Of a stretch of 64,000 nt of DNA, positions 49,534 through 56,808 are shown in pieces; position 1 is the first letter of the stretch; each line of letters begins with the position of its first letter. Under the pieces are notes generated by a model. That model was given only the letters and a program-made list of their open reading frames with translations, made no database searches and had not been told where the DNA came from. This stretch comes from Selenomonadaceae bacterium UBA2897. Lineage in GTDB: Bacteria > Bacillota > Negativicutes > Selenomonadales > Selenomonadaceae. Position numbers and translations under genes: made by a program. The stretch is from the NCBI GenBank assembly GCA_002350105.1, contig DEDT01000059.1, positions 46,361 to 110,360 on the forward strand. The letters are read 5' to 3'.

Positions 49534-50829
49534 ATGAAAAAGACTGTTATTTCTGCACTGACCGCTGCTCTGGTTGTTGGCGCTGCCAGCACGACGTTCG
49601 CCGCCACGAATCCGTTCACGGATGTGCCGCAGGGACACTGGGCATACGATGCCGTCGCCCAGCTGGCGCAGGATGGCGTGATCGATGGCTACGGCGACAG
49701 CACGTTCCAGGGTGACAAGAACATTACGCGCTATGAGATGGCTCAGATGGTCGCCAAGGCGATGGCCAAGGCGAACACGGGCAATGTGAGTGCGGCAGAC
49801 AAGGCTGCGATCGACAAGCTCGCTGCAGAGTTCCACGATGAGCTCGACAGCCTCGGTGTCCGCGTCTCGAACCTCGAGCGCAATGCGGACAAGGTAAAAT
49901 GGAACGGTGAGGCCCGCTATACCTACACGAGCCAGCGTGACAAGAGCGCGGCGAAGGATAAAGTCAACGACGACGAGCTGCTGCTGCGTCTCGAGCCGAG
50001 CGCGGAGATCAACGATCACTGGCATGTGAATGCCCGCCTCGATGCCTCCACGGATATGTCGAAGGACAGCGGCGACAGCCAGCAGGATACGGATGTATCA
50101 CTGAAACGCGTCTATGCGGACGGCCAGTATGGCCTGACGAACGTCAAACTCGGCAAATTGCCGATGCAGATCGACAACGACCTGCTCTTCGATGATGAGA
50201 TCTCCGGTGCGAGCGTCACGACGGGCAAGGATCTCAAAGTCACGCTGCAGGGCGGCCGCTATGACCTGCAGGATGATACGAACAATGCGCAGGTAACGAA
50301 CACCTATGCACCAGACGGCAGCAACGATACGGCGGATATGGCGAGCATCGGCCTGCAGTATGGCCTCGGCAAGCTGAGCGCTGGCGCAAGCTACCATCAC
50401 CTTACGAGCGATAACTTCAAGAACTATGCAGGCTATAAGGATAGCGGCACGTCTGATGAGGCCAATATCTGGGCGGTCAACGGCAAGTATACCTTTGACA
50501 AGAACGTCGCCCTCGGCGGCACCTATGCCGAGAACACGGAGGCAGACAGCTTCGAGAAGGCCGGCAGCGTAGAGCTCGCCTACAAGGGCGCGCAGCCTGC
50601 GAACAAGGGCACCTGGGGTGTCTACACGGCCTATCGTCATCTCGGCCAGAACGTAGCCCTCGATCCGTCCTACGACGGCGCCTGGGCCGGTACGAAAGGC
50701 TGGGAGGTCGGCACGAACTATACGCTCGCCAAGAACACGGTAGCCAGTGTGAAGTATTTCAACGGTGAGAAGCTCGGCAATGGCAAAGATGCGGAGAAAC
50801 TCTTCGGCCGTGTAGAGTTCAAATTCTGA
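49534..50829 (+). CDS. SLH-domain outer-membrane porin, array copy 4
   Basis: 431 residues from ATG 49534 behind AAGGAGGAG; the frame open upstream covers a repeat and is rejected. Signal peptide, SLH domain (NPFTDVPQGHWAYDAVAQLA), coiled coil with HDELDSLGVRVSNLE instead of the SDELNNLGVRVANLE of others, then a barrel ending VEFKF. Acidic and Ser/Asp-rich loops (STDMSKDSGDSQQDTD) distinguish it. Its leader is longest (about 200 nt) because of an inserted repeat. Terminator at 50903-50950. Confidence 0.92.
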   Translation: MKKTVISALTAALVVGAASTTFAATNPFTDVPQGHWAYDAVAQLAQDGVIDGYGDSTFQGDKNITRYEMAQMVAKAMAKANTGNVSAADKAAIDKLAAEFHDELDSLGVRVSNLERNADKVKWNGEARYTYTSQRDKSAAKDKVNDDELLLRLEPSAEINDHWHVNARLDASTDMSKDSGDSQQDTDVSLKRVYADGQYGLTNVKLGKLPMQIDNDLLFDDEISGASVTTGKDLKVTLQGGRYDLQDDTNNAQVTNTYAPDGSNDTADMASIGLQYGLGKLSAGASYHHLTSDNFKNYAGYKDSGTSDEANIWAVNGKYTFDKNVALGGTYAENTEADSFEKAGSVELAYKGAQPANKGTWGVYTAYRHLGQNVALDPSYDGAWAGTKGWEVGTNYTLAKNTVASVKYFNGEKLGNGKDAEKLFGRVEFKF

Positions 50830-50902
50830 GGATTTTAGACCCTTATTGAAAACTTTTTTCAATAAAATTTTTCTTAGTTCCCGCTGAGAAACGGGAAGAG
50901 GC

Positions 50903-50950
50903 AAAAGTCAGGTATGACGGTACTGGAAACAGTCCCATACCTGACTTTTT
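50903..50950 (+). terminator. Terminator of porin copy 4
   Basis: AAAAGTCAGGTATG pairs with CATACCTGACTTTT around a long loop; T-run inside the 3' arm. Confidence 0.8.
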
Positions 50951-51007
50951 GTATACAATTCTTAGAAAATTACATGGTTGACACGGTAAAGAATAATTTT
51001 TGAATGC

Positions 51008-51117
51008 TTGCTATTTTGGAAAACTGGTGCTACCATAAGCGTGGTCAAAGGAAGTGCTTCCGCCGTGGACAGGAAACATGGACACTAGCCAGCAGACGGA
51101 TGCGCATTCCCCGACCA
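51008..51117 (+). promoter_or_regulatory. Porin leader RNA motif, copy 5, with promoter
   Basis: Possible promoter TTGCTA (51008-51013), 17 bp, TACCAT (51031-51036). Outer helix TGGTC (51042-51046) with GACCA (51113-51117). The conserved loop GAAACATGGACA stands at 51073-51084, but its stem is weaker here (AG/CT plus GG/CC separated by mismatches). An extra hairpin GGAAG-TG-CTTCC is at 51050-51061. Confidence 0.6.
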
Positions 51118-51207
51118 GAGAAAATTTTGATTGTGGGGAGCAGAGCCGGAGGGCACAGGGGGTGCCTGGGTTGGCTTTGCTTCCGGAAGATTGGGAGGAA
51201 TTGTTCT

Positions 51208-52479
51208 ATGAAAAAGACAATCGTATCCGCTCTGACGGCTGCACTCGTTGTCGGTGCTGCCAGCACGACGTTCGCTGCGTCGAACCCGTTCTCCGATGTA
51301 CCGGCAGGCCACTGGGCATATGATGCTGTGGCTCAGCTGGCACAGGATGGTGTCATCGATGGTTATGGCGACAACACGTTCCAGGGTGACAAGAACATCA
51401 CGCGTTACGAGATGGCTCAGATGGTCGCCAAGGCAATGGCCAAGACGAACAATGGTGCCAATGCCAACGCGGCTGACAAGGCAGCCCTCGACAAGCTGGC
51501 TGCTGAGTTCCACGATGAGCTGAACAACCTCGGCGTCCGCGTTGCCAACCTCGAGAAGAACGCTGACCAGGTAAAATGGAACGGCACGGCTGAGTACACG
51601 GTTGCCCGTCCGCATCAGGATCATCAGTCCGGCGCTGCGGATAAGGCTGGCAACGTGAACAACGTCCTGTTCCGCCTCGAGCCGAGCGCTGAGATCAACA
51701 ACAATTGGCATGTGAACGCACGTCTCGATGCGAACTCCAACCTCGCTACGGATACGGGCGCTGACGGCAAGGTTGACCTGAAGCGTGTTTGGGCACAGGG
51801 TAACTACGGTGCTTTCACGGGTAAGTTCGGTAAATTCGCTCCGATCGACGATGACAGCATCTTCGATACGCAGTTCTCCGGTGCAGAACTGTCCTACAAC
51901 AAGGGCGCTTGGAACGTTGTCGCAGCAGCTGGCCGCAACAACAACAGCGAGGATAATGCCACGGATGTAGCTGACTATCAGTACTATGGCGTTGGCTATA
52001 CGATGGGCAAACTGACGGCCGGTGCAGACTTCCATGAGCTGCAGTCCAAGTCCCTGAGCGATTACTTCGATGGCTGGAGTGCCTACAAGAAGAGCGGCAC
52101 GACGGATCAGGCGGATATCTGGCTGCTGAAGGGCTCCTACACGTTTGACCAGAACAACGCTCTGCAGGGCTTCTATGCAGAGAACCACGATGCGGATGCC
52201 TATGAGAAGGCTGCCAGCGTCGAGTATGATTACAAAGGCGCAGATCGCAAGAACGCCGGTACGTGGGGCGCTTGGCTCGCTTACCGTCATCTCGGCGAGA
52301 ACGCAGCTGCTTTCAGCACGTTCGATGCTGTGGATGCAGGCTGGAAGGCCTGGGAGATCGGTGCCAACTATGCGCCGTTCAAGAACGTGGTCGCACAGGC
52401 TCGCTATGCCAAGGGCAAGACGCTCGCTGGCGATACCGATGTCGACAAGATCTGGGGCCGCGTGAACTTCTTCTTCTGA
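51208..52479 (+). CDS. SLH-domain outer-membrane porin, array copy 5
   Basis: 423 residues from ATG 51208, behind GGGAGGAA; the 68 upstream in-frame codons cover the leader and are rejected. Signal peptide, SLH domain (SNPFSDVPAGHWAYDAVAQL), coiled coil (LAAEFHDELNNLGVRVANLE) and barrel ending VNFFF. Loops are richer in His/Gln/Trp than in the other copies. As in the others, the periplasmic SLH part binds the cell wall and the barrel spans the outer membrane. Last of the array. Confidence 0.92.
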   Translation: MKKTIVSALTAALVVGAASTTFAASNPFSDVPAGHWAYDAVAQLAQDGVIDGYGDNTFQGDKNITRYEMAQMVAKAMAKTNNGANANAADKAALDKLAAEFHDELNNLGVRVANLEKNADQVKWNGTAEYTVARPHQDHQSGAADKAGNVNNVLFRLEPSAEINNNWHVNARLDANSNLATDTGADGKVDLKRVWAQGNYGAFTGKFGKFAPIDDDSIFDTQFSGAELSYNKGAWNVVAAAGRNNNSEDNATDVADYQYYGVGYTMGKLTAGADFHELQSKSLSDYFDGWSAYKKSGTTDQADIWLLKGSYTFDQNNALQGFYAENHDADAYEKAASVEYDYKGADRKNAGTWGAWLAYRHLGENAAAFSTFDAVDAGWKAWEIGANYAPFKNVVAQARYAKGKTLAGDTDVDKIWGRVNFFF

Positions 52480-52532
52480 TAAGCAGAGAGCCGCTTTTTA
52501 AGCAGAGAGCCACTTTTTAAGGAGCGCAGCGA

Positions 52533-52656
52533 CGCGCAAAAGTGTGCGGGTCGCTTAGTCAAGTCGCCGCAGGCGAGCTTGACTTCCATATTCCTGCTTA
52601 CGCGCAAAAGCGTGCGAATCGCTTAGTCAAGTCGCCGCCAGGCGAGCTTGACTTCC
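52533..52656. repeat. Two tandem copies of a palindrome-bearing intergenic repeat
   Basis: Copy A 52533-52587 and copy B 52601-52656 are nearly identical (both CGCGCAAAAG...TCGCTTAGTCAAGTCGCCG...GACTTCC). Each holds the inverted repeat GTCAAG-TCGCC...GGCGAG-CTTGAC. Just before, AAGCAGAGAGCC.CTTTTTAAG is also duplicated (about 52481-52520). No coding content. Confidence 0.75.
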
Positions 52657-52690
52657 TTAAAGCAGCAGAAAGTTTTATCACAGTCTTTAC

Positions 52691-52724
52691 GGGGAGCTTC
52701 CGCTTATGCGGAGGCTCCCTTTTG
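52691..52724 (+). terminator. Terminator downstream of the porin array
   Basis: GGGAGCTTCCGC pairs with GCGGAGGCTCCC around TTAT, followed by TTTTG. Confidence 0.75.
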
Positions 52725-52728
52725 TTAT

Positions 52729-52755
52729 AAAAAAACCACCTGCTGCAGCAGGTGG
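52729..52755 (-). terminator. Terminator of the small hydrophobic peptide gene
   Basis: CCACCTGCTGCAGCAGGTGG (52736-52755) is a perfect 20-bp palindrome; on the minus strand it is followed by T7 (complement 52729-52735). Confidence 0.85.
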
Positions 52756-52792
52756 TACCGCTCCGAGGTAGTGAGTCTCTCGCGGTTTTGGG

Positions 52793-52891
52793 CTAGTTAC
52801 GGAATGTGTATCTGTCTAGCCACTTGCAGACGAGGTGACAGGTCACGCCTGCCGCAACAGACACAAGATATAAGATAAGTAGGTTTTTCAT
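52793..52891 (-). CDS. 32-residue hydrophobic peptide, candidate type I toxin
   Basis: MKNLLILYLVSVAAGVTCHL followed by VCKWLDRYTFRN. One membrane helix (about 4-22) and a short charged tail, the usual plan of type I toxins and of small membrane peptides common in Firmicutes. The start (52889-52891) has an excellent AAGGAGGTG 6-7 nt upstream. A minus-strand promoter TTGCAA/18 bp/TATACT is visible (complement 52955-52960 and 52931-52936), and a strong terminator follows, so a 200-nt mRNA is predicted. A hairpin GCGGT/ACCGC lies in its 5' leader (about 52910-52921). Toxicity is inferred; the peptide could also be a small regulatory membrane protein. Confidence 0.75.
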   Translation of the reverse strand: MKNLLILYLVSVAAGVTCHLVCKWLDRYTFRN

Positions 52892-52945
52892 GCTAAACAC
52901 CTCCTTTCGGCGGTGTACCGCAACGTGTCTAGTATAGCAGAAAGC

Positions 52946-52975
52946 TTGACTACCTTGCAAGAATTGTTGTATAAT
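52946..52975 (+). promoter_or_regulatory. Promoter of the divergent small RNA
   Basis: TTGACT (52946-52951), 18 bp, TATAAT (52970-52975). It overlaps the minus-strand promoter of the peptide gene, so the two transcripts compete for RNA polymerase. Confidence 0.7.
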
Positions 52976-52981
52976 ATTGGT

Positions 52982-53036
52982 GACAAAAGATAAGTAGGTT
53001 GTCATGCAAACCGCGGAGTAGTGACCCGCGGTTTTT
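52982..53036 (+). ncRNA. Candidate antitoxin RNA complementary to the peptide mRNA
   Basis: About 55 nt from the predicted start to the terminator AAACCGCGG...CCGCGGTTTTT (53008-53036). It contains AAGATAAGTAGGTT (52987-53000) and TCATGC (53002-53007), identical to the complement of the peptide mRNA at 52872-52885 and 52888-52893. It can therefore pair for 20 bp, with a small bulge, across the start codon and first codons, blocking translation. Divergent, partly complementary antitoxin RNAs are known for ZorO/OrzO-like type I systems. No coding frame is present. Confidence 0.65.
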
Positions 53037-53146
53037 GTGTTATCAGGAGTTGCCCAATGATACTCTTTCCTTTTTATCTTGAATCCCTGTTGATAGCGTA
53101 GTAGAATATCTGAAGTAACGTTGATTTTACGAAAAGGGGCGGTTGT

Positions 53147-54259
53147 ATGCCGAATCGGGCGGCCTGGGCGGAAGTTGACCTTGGGGCGATAAGAGCGAAT
53201 TATGAGGCGATCAAGCGGAATATCCGCGGCGGGGCGAAGCTCTGCGCGGTGGTGAAGGCGGATGCCTATGGGCATGGCGCGATCCCCGTGGCGCGCGTGG
53301 CTGTCGAGTGCGGTGCGGCGTATCTCGCGGTGGCGACGGTCTCCGAGGCCATTGAGTTGCGGCAGGCTGGTTTTACGACGCCGATCCTGCTTCTGGGCGT
53401 TGTGCGCCCGGAGGATGCCGGGGCGGTCGTCGATTACGATGTGACGCAGGTCGTGTGTCAGCTCGAACTCGCGCAGGCTCTGTCTGAGGAGGCCGTGCGC
53501 CGGCATAAGGTTTGCAAGGTGCACCTCAAGGTCGAGACGGGCATGGGCCGCATCGGCGTGCGCCCCGAGGAGATCGGTGTGCTCGCGGCGGCGGTGAAGC
53601 AGCTGCCGGGTATCGAGATCGAGGGCATGTTCTCGCATTTCGCGATGGCGGATAGAAGGGATAAAGCCTATACGAAGATGCAGCTTGCGAAATTCGAGCA
53701 GGCCATCAAGGCCGTGGAGGCGGCTGGCGTCACGCTGAAGATTCGCCATATCGCGGAGTCGGCGGCTATTCTCGAGATCCCTGAGGCGCATTACGATATG
53801 GTGCGCGCGGGTATCATCCAGTACGGCCTGTGGCCGTCGGACGAGGTCACACAACCCATCGATCTGCGTCCTGCGATGAAGCTCCAGGCACAGGTCGTGT
53901 TTCTGAAGACGGTGCATCCGGGCGAGAGCATCGGCTATGGTCGTACGTTCGTAGCTGAGCGCGAGAGCCGTATCGCGACGCTCCCCATCGGCTATGCGGA
54001 CGGCTATATCCGCGCCTACGGTGCCAAAGGCTGTGTCGAAATCCGCGGCCAGCGCGCGCCGATTGCGGGGCGCGTCTGCATGGATCAGGTGATGGTCGAT
54101 GTGACGGACATCCCGGATGTTGCTGTCGGCGACGTCGCGACGCTCTGGGGCTCGCCGACGCTCACCGTCGACGAGGCAGCCGGCTGGCTTGACACGATCA
54201 ACTACGAGCTCCCCTGCCTCATCTCCCCGCGTGTGCCGCGCGTGTATGTGGAGAAATAA
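53147..54259 (+). CDS. alr: Alanine racemase
   Basis: 370 residues. PLP-dependent racemase making D-alanine for peptidoglycan. Seen: AWAEVDLGAIRANYEAIK, the PLP lysine in CAVVKADAYGHGA (K37), phosphate and ring contacts in GTFSH-like GMFSHFAMAD and RHIAESAAIL, and the catalytic Tyr region IGYGRTFVAER with TLPIGYADGY; C-terminal RVCMDQVMVDVTD. Length normal. It has its own terminator (54282-54328) and follows the small RNA terminator, so it is likely monocistronic. Confidence 0.95.
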   Translation: MPNRAAWAEVDLGAIRANYEAIKRNIRGGAKLCAVVKADAYGHGAIPVARVAVECGAAYLAVATVSEAIELRQAGFTTPILLLGVVRPEDAGAVVDYDVTQVVCQLELAQALSEEAVRRHKVCKVHLKVETGMGRIGVRPEEIGVLAAAVKQLPGIEIEGMFSHFAMADRRDKAYTKMQLAKFEQAIKAVEAAGVTLKIRHIAESAAILEIPEAHYDMVRAGIIQYGLWPSDEVTQPIDLRPAMKLQAQVVFLKTVHPGESIGYGRTFVAERESRIATLPIGYADGYIRAYGAKGCVEIRGQRAPIAGRVCMDQVMVDVTDIPDVAVGDVATLWGSPTLTVDEAAGWLDTINYELPCLISPRVPRVYVEK

Positions 54260-54281
54260 CATCAATCTGAAAATAACGGAA

Positions 54282-54328
54282 AAAGGCCGTTGCATACGTG
54301 AGGTATCGCTTATGCAACGGCCTTTCTT
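54282..54328 (+). terminator. Terminator of alr
   Basis: AAAGGCCGTTGCATA (54282-54296) pairs with TATGCAACGGCCTTT (54311-54325). Confidence 0.85.
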
Positions 54329-54604
54329 TGTGCCTATGGGTACGTTTTTTCATTTTTGAACGGAAAGTACATGCGTTCTGTGCATAGATCACATGTACTT
54401 TTTGTTTGGCTTAACATAGAACCATGCTGAGAACACCTTATTTTGGGGCGTTATTCCCCGCATGCATCATGATGCCCTATGCAGGATATGCATAGATTTT
54501 ATCCAATAGAACAATTCGACAAAGTAACAGGCTGGCCTTAGAATAAAGGCACAGTTCAGGGAAGAACTGAGATCATCCGGTTACGATATGGGTAGGGAGG
54601 TAGA
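54329..54604. other. Intergenic region before the MFS operon
   Basis: Contains a second terminator-like hairpin, AAAGTACATG (54364-54373) with CATGTACTTT (54392-54401) and T-run; repeats of GCAT/ATGC (GCATCATGATGC near 54462-54473, and TATGCAGGATATGCATA near 54479-54495); and CAGTTC-AGGGAA-GAACTG (54550-54567). These could be a structured leader of the following small frame and MFS gene, but I cannot match them to a known riboswitch. Confidence 0.45.
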
Positions 54605-54799
54605 ATGATGATGCAAATCAAAACTATGGATCATGCCGATTTGCGCGAGCTTTGTCTCCTGGGCGGCATTCATCCAGAGGATGCGCAGGCGTTGGAACGT
54701 GAGCTCAATCCTGCCGCCTACTGTCAGCAGGCGGCAGAGGAGCCTGCTGTGTTGTCCATCCATACGGCTTCAGGAAAGGGGGCGCTTTGCCATGACTAA
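54605..54799 (+). CDS. Small protein or leader frame overlapping an MFS transporter gene
   Basis: 64 residues; three successive ATGs (54605, 54608, 54611) follow GGGAGG at 54594-54599, the second having the best spacing. The sequence (KTMDHADLRELCLLGGIHPE, then DAQALERELNPAAYCQQAAE) is balanced in composition and protein-like, with no signal or membrane part. Its stop overlaps the MFS start by eight bases, so translation is coupled. I do not recognise the family. It may be a true small protein or a coupling leader for the transporter. Confidence 0.6.
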   Translation: MMMQIKTMDHADLRELCLLGGIHPEDAQALERELNPAAYCQQAAEEPAVLSIHTASGKGALCHD

Positions 54800-56099
54800 T
54801 GCGAAGGCTGTGCCTGTGTCACAGGATAAGCGCCCCTTGTGGTCGCGGGACTATATTTTTGATATTGGTGTGAATTTCCTCGTCTATAGTGTGCACTTCC
54901 TGCTGATGCTTTGGTCTACGGCCTATGCGATCAAAATGTGGCAGACCTCCATCAGTATGGCAGGGCTGGCGTCGGGTATCTTTATCGTCGGTGCCTTGAT
55001 CGCCCGTATCCCGGCGGGGCGTTTTATCGATTTCGTCGGCCGCAGGCGGATGTTCCTCATCGGTACCGCGCTTTTTTTCCTCTTGATTGCCGGCTATAAG
55101 CTGGCCCCCAGTCTGGGCGTGTTCCTGCTGGTGCGTCTCGTTCATGGCATGTCGTTCGGCATGACGTCCACGGCGGCCAGCACGGTGGTGGCTGCGCTCA
55201 TACCGCTCCAGCGTATGGGTACGGGCATCGGCTATTTCACGTTGGGCGTGACGGTGGCTTCGGCTGTGGGCCCGTTTCTCGCGATGACCCTGACGGCCAG
55301 CGACAGTTTTGATACGGCGCTCGTCATCTGTGGCGCTGCTGCTTTGGCGATTTTCCTGCTGAGTATGTTCATCCGTACGCCGGAGCGCACGATTTTGCCG
55401 CAGGAGCGTGCCGACCTGAAAAAAATCTCGTTCGATCGGTTCTTCAGCTGGAAAGCGATGGGCATTTCGACGATTGCACTCATGGGCGGCGTTTGCTACT
55501 CCACCGTGCTCAGCTTCCTCGGTGCGTATACGCATGCGATCGGGATCACGGGTCTCGGCGCTACGGGTTTCTTCCTGTTCTTCGCGGCCACTTCGGTCAT
55601 CAGCCGTCCGTTTACGGGCTATCTGCTCGATAACTATGGCGGCAACGTGGCGGTCTATCCGGCTCTGCTTTGCATGGCCGTTGCGATGGGCTTTATCGCC
55701 ACGGCTACGGGCGATGCCGGCATGATCATCGGCGCCTTGTTCCTGGGCTATGGATACGGTACGATCACGGCATCCTGCCATGCGCTCGCCGTGCACTGCG
55801 CGCCACTTCATCAGGTGGGTATTGCTACGAGCACGTATTTCTTCTTCCTCGATTTCGGCATTGGCGTTGGCCCTTATACGCTGGGCAGTTTCGTCCCGAG
55901 TATGGGCTTTGAATTCGTCTACATCGCTGCGGGCGTCATCTCCCTGCTGGGCATTGCCCTCTATTTCATCCTGATCGGACGATATGGACGCTTCACGCGC
56001 CATCAGATGGATCGTACGGCGCAGGCCAAGCTCATCGTAGAAGAACGTCGCCAGCAATTTTTTCAAAAGGCGCTGGCACATGTTGAAGTGAATAGCTAA
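54792..56099 (+). CDS. Major facilitator superfamily transporter
   Basis: 435 residues from ATG 54792, behind AGGAAAGGGGG and inside the end of the small frame. Twelve membrane helices; the MFS motif A loop is seen after helix 2 (GRFIDFVGRRRMFLIG) and its degenerate repeat after helix 8 (GYLLDNYGGNVAVYP). The family is broad (drug, sugar or metabolite exporters of the DHA1/YfcJ type); the substrate is unknown. Strong terminator at 56149-56200. Confidence 0.88.
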   Translation: MTNAKAVPVSQDKRPLWSRDYIFDIGVNFLVYSVHFLLMLWSTAYAIKMWQTSISMAGLASGIFIVGALIARIPAGRFIDFVGRRRMFLIGTALFFLLIAGYKLAPSLGVFLLVRLVHGMSFGMTSTAASTVVAALIPLQRMGTGIGYFTLGVTVASAVGPFLAMTLTASDSFDTALVICGAAALAIFLLSMFIRTPERTILPQERADLKKISFDRFFSWKAMGISTIALMGGVCYSTVLSFLGAYTHAIGITGLGATGFFLFFAATSVISRPFTGYLLDNYGGNVAVYPALLCMAVAMGFIATATGDAGMIIGALFLGYGYGTITASCHALAVHCAPLHQVGIATSTYFFFLDFGIGVGPYTLGSFVPSMGFEFVYIAAGVISLLGIALYFILIGRYGRFTRHQMDRTAQAKLIVEERRQQFFQKALAHVEVNS

Positions 56100-56148
56100 A
56101 GCTCTGATTACCGGTTGCTCATGACGCGCTGGTAATAACGAGATAGGA

Positions 56149-56200
56149 AAAGAGAGCCTGCTGCATAAGGAATGGTGAACTTATGCAGCAGGCTCTCTTT
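56149..56200. terminator. Bidirectional terminator between the MFS gene and the minus-strand gene
   Basis: A 19-bp perfect stem: AGAGAGCCTGCTGCATAAG (56151-56169) with its complement at 56180-56198; A-run before, T-run after. Confidence 0.9.
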
Positions 56201-56220
56201 GGTGTGGGATAAATGACATG

Positions 56221-56709
56221 TTATTGCAGCTGGTCTTTCCAATATTGCAGATCTGGCGCATTGAGCGGCAGGTCGATGGTCTGGCCGTTGTCGTAGTAGA
56301 AGCGGAAGCGGACTTCGTCCGCTTTGGTGATGGCGGGCAGGCTCGCGCGGGGGAGCTCGACGAAGAGCTTATTTTCGTTCTTCAGGCCGGGATTGCCCGG
56401 CTCGCCCGCGGGGGTCTGTTTGACGGCCGCCTTCATTTCCCAGGCACTGCCGTCGGTGTAGAGGATGGCCTCGGGGCGCAGCTTGCTGCCGTCGTAGCGG
56501 TAGTCCCAGATGGTGAGGGTGGCACCTTCGAGATTGCCTTCCTCTGTATGGGAGCTTTGGAAGTCGATGCGGCAGTAGGAGGAGAGGCTGTCCGCCGTGC
56601 GATGGTCGATCTGCCAGGTATACGATAGCCCGAATACGCCGACCAGCATGCAGAGCAGGCCGAACAGCAGCAAGGCTTTTTTCAGCGTAATATGTTTTAA
56701 TTTCAGCAT
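56221..56709 (-). CDS. Membrane-anchored extracytoplasmic protein of unknown function
   Basis: 162 residues from the ATG at 56707-56709, behind AAGGAAAG. One N-terminal membrane helix (ALLLFGLLCMLVGVFGL, about 12-30) works as an uncleaved anchor or signal. The outer part is beta-rich (YCRIDFQSSHTEEGNLEGAT, ELPRASLPAITKADEVRFRF). No family recognised. It is divergent from the phosphatase genes and shares a terminator with the MFS gene. Confidence 0.7.
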   Translation of the reverse strand: MLKLKHITLKKALLLFGLLCMLVGVFGLSYTWQIDHRTADSLSSYCRIDFQSSHTEEGNLEGATLTIWDYRYDGSKLRPEAILYTDGSAWEMKAAVKQTPAGEPGNPGLKNENKLFVELPRASLPAITKADEVRFRFYYDNGQTIDLPLNAPDLQYWKDQLQ

Positions 56710-56808
56710 ATGATCTTTCCTTACGTGAGCATGATAATTTTATCCTGTACCATTATAGCATCACGTGTGCTAAAATGTATAGGAGTATGAAAAGCAAAGG
56801 AGAGCAGT

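Noticed and set aside
52737..52892. T-box-like or tRNA-like leader near the small peptide gene
   Set aside because: The CCACCTGCTGCAGCAGGTGG palindrome and the following sequence act as a terminator for the minus-strand peptide; no specifier loop or T-box bulge is present.
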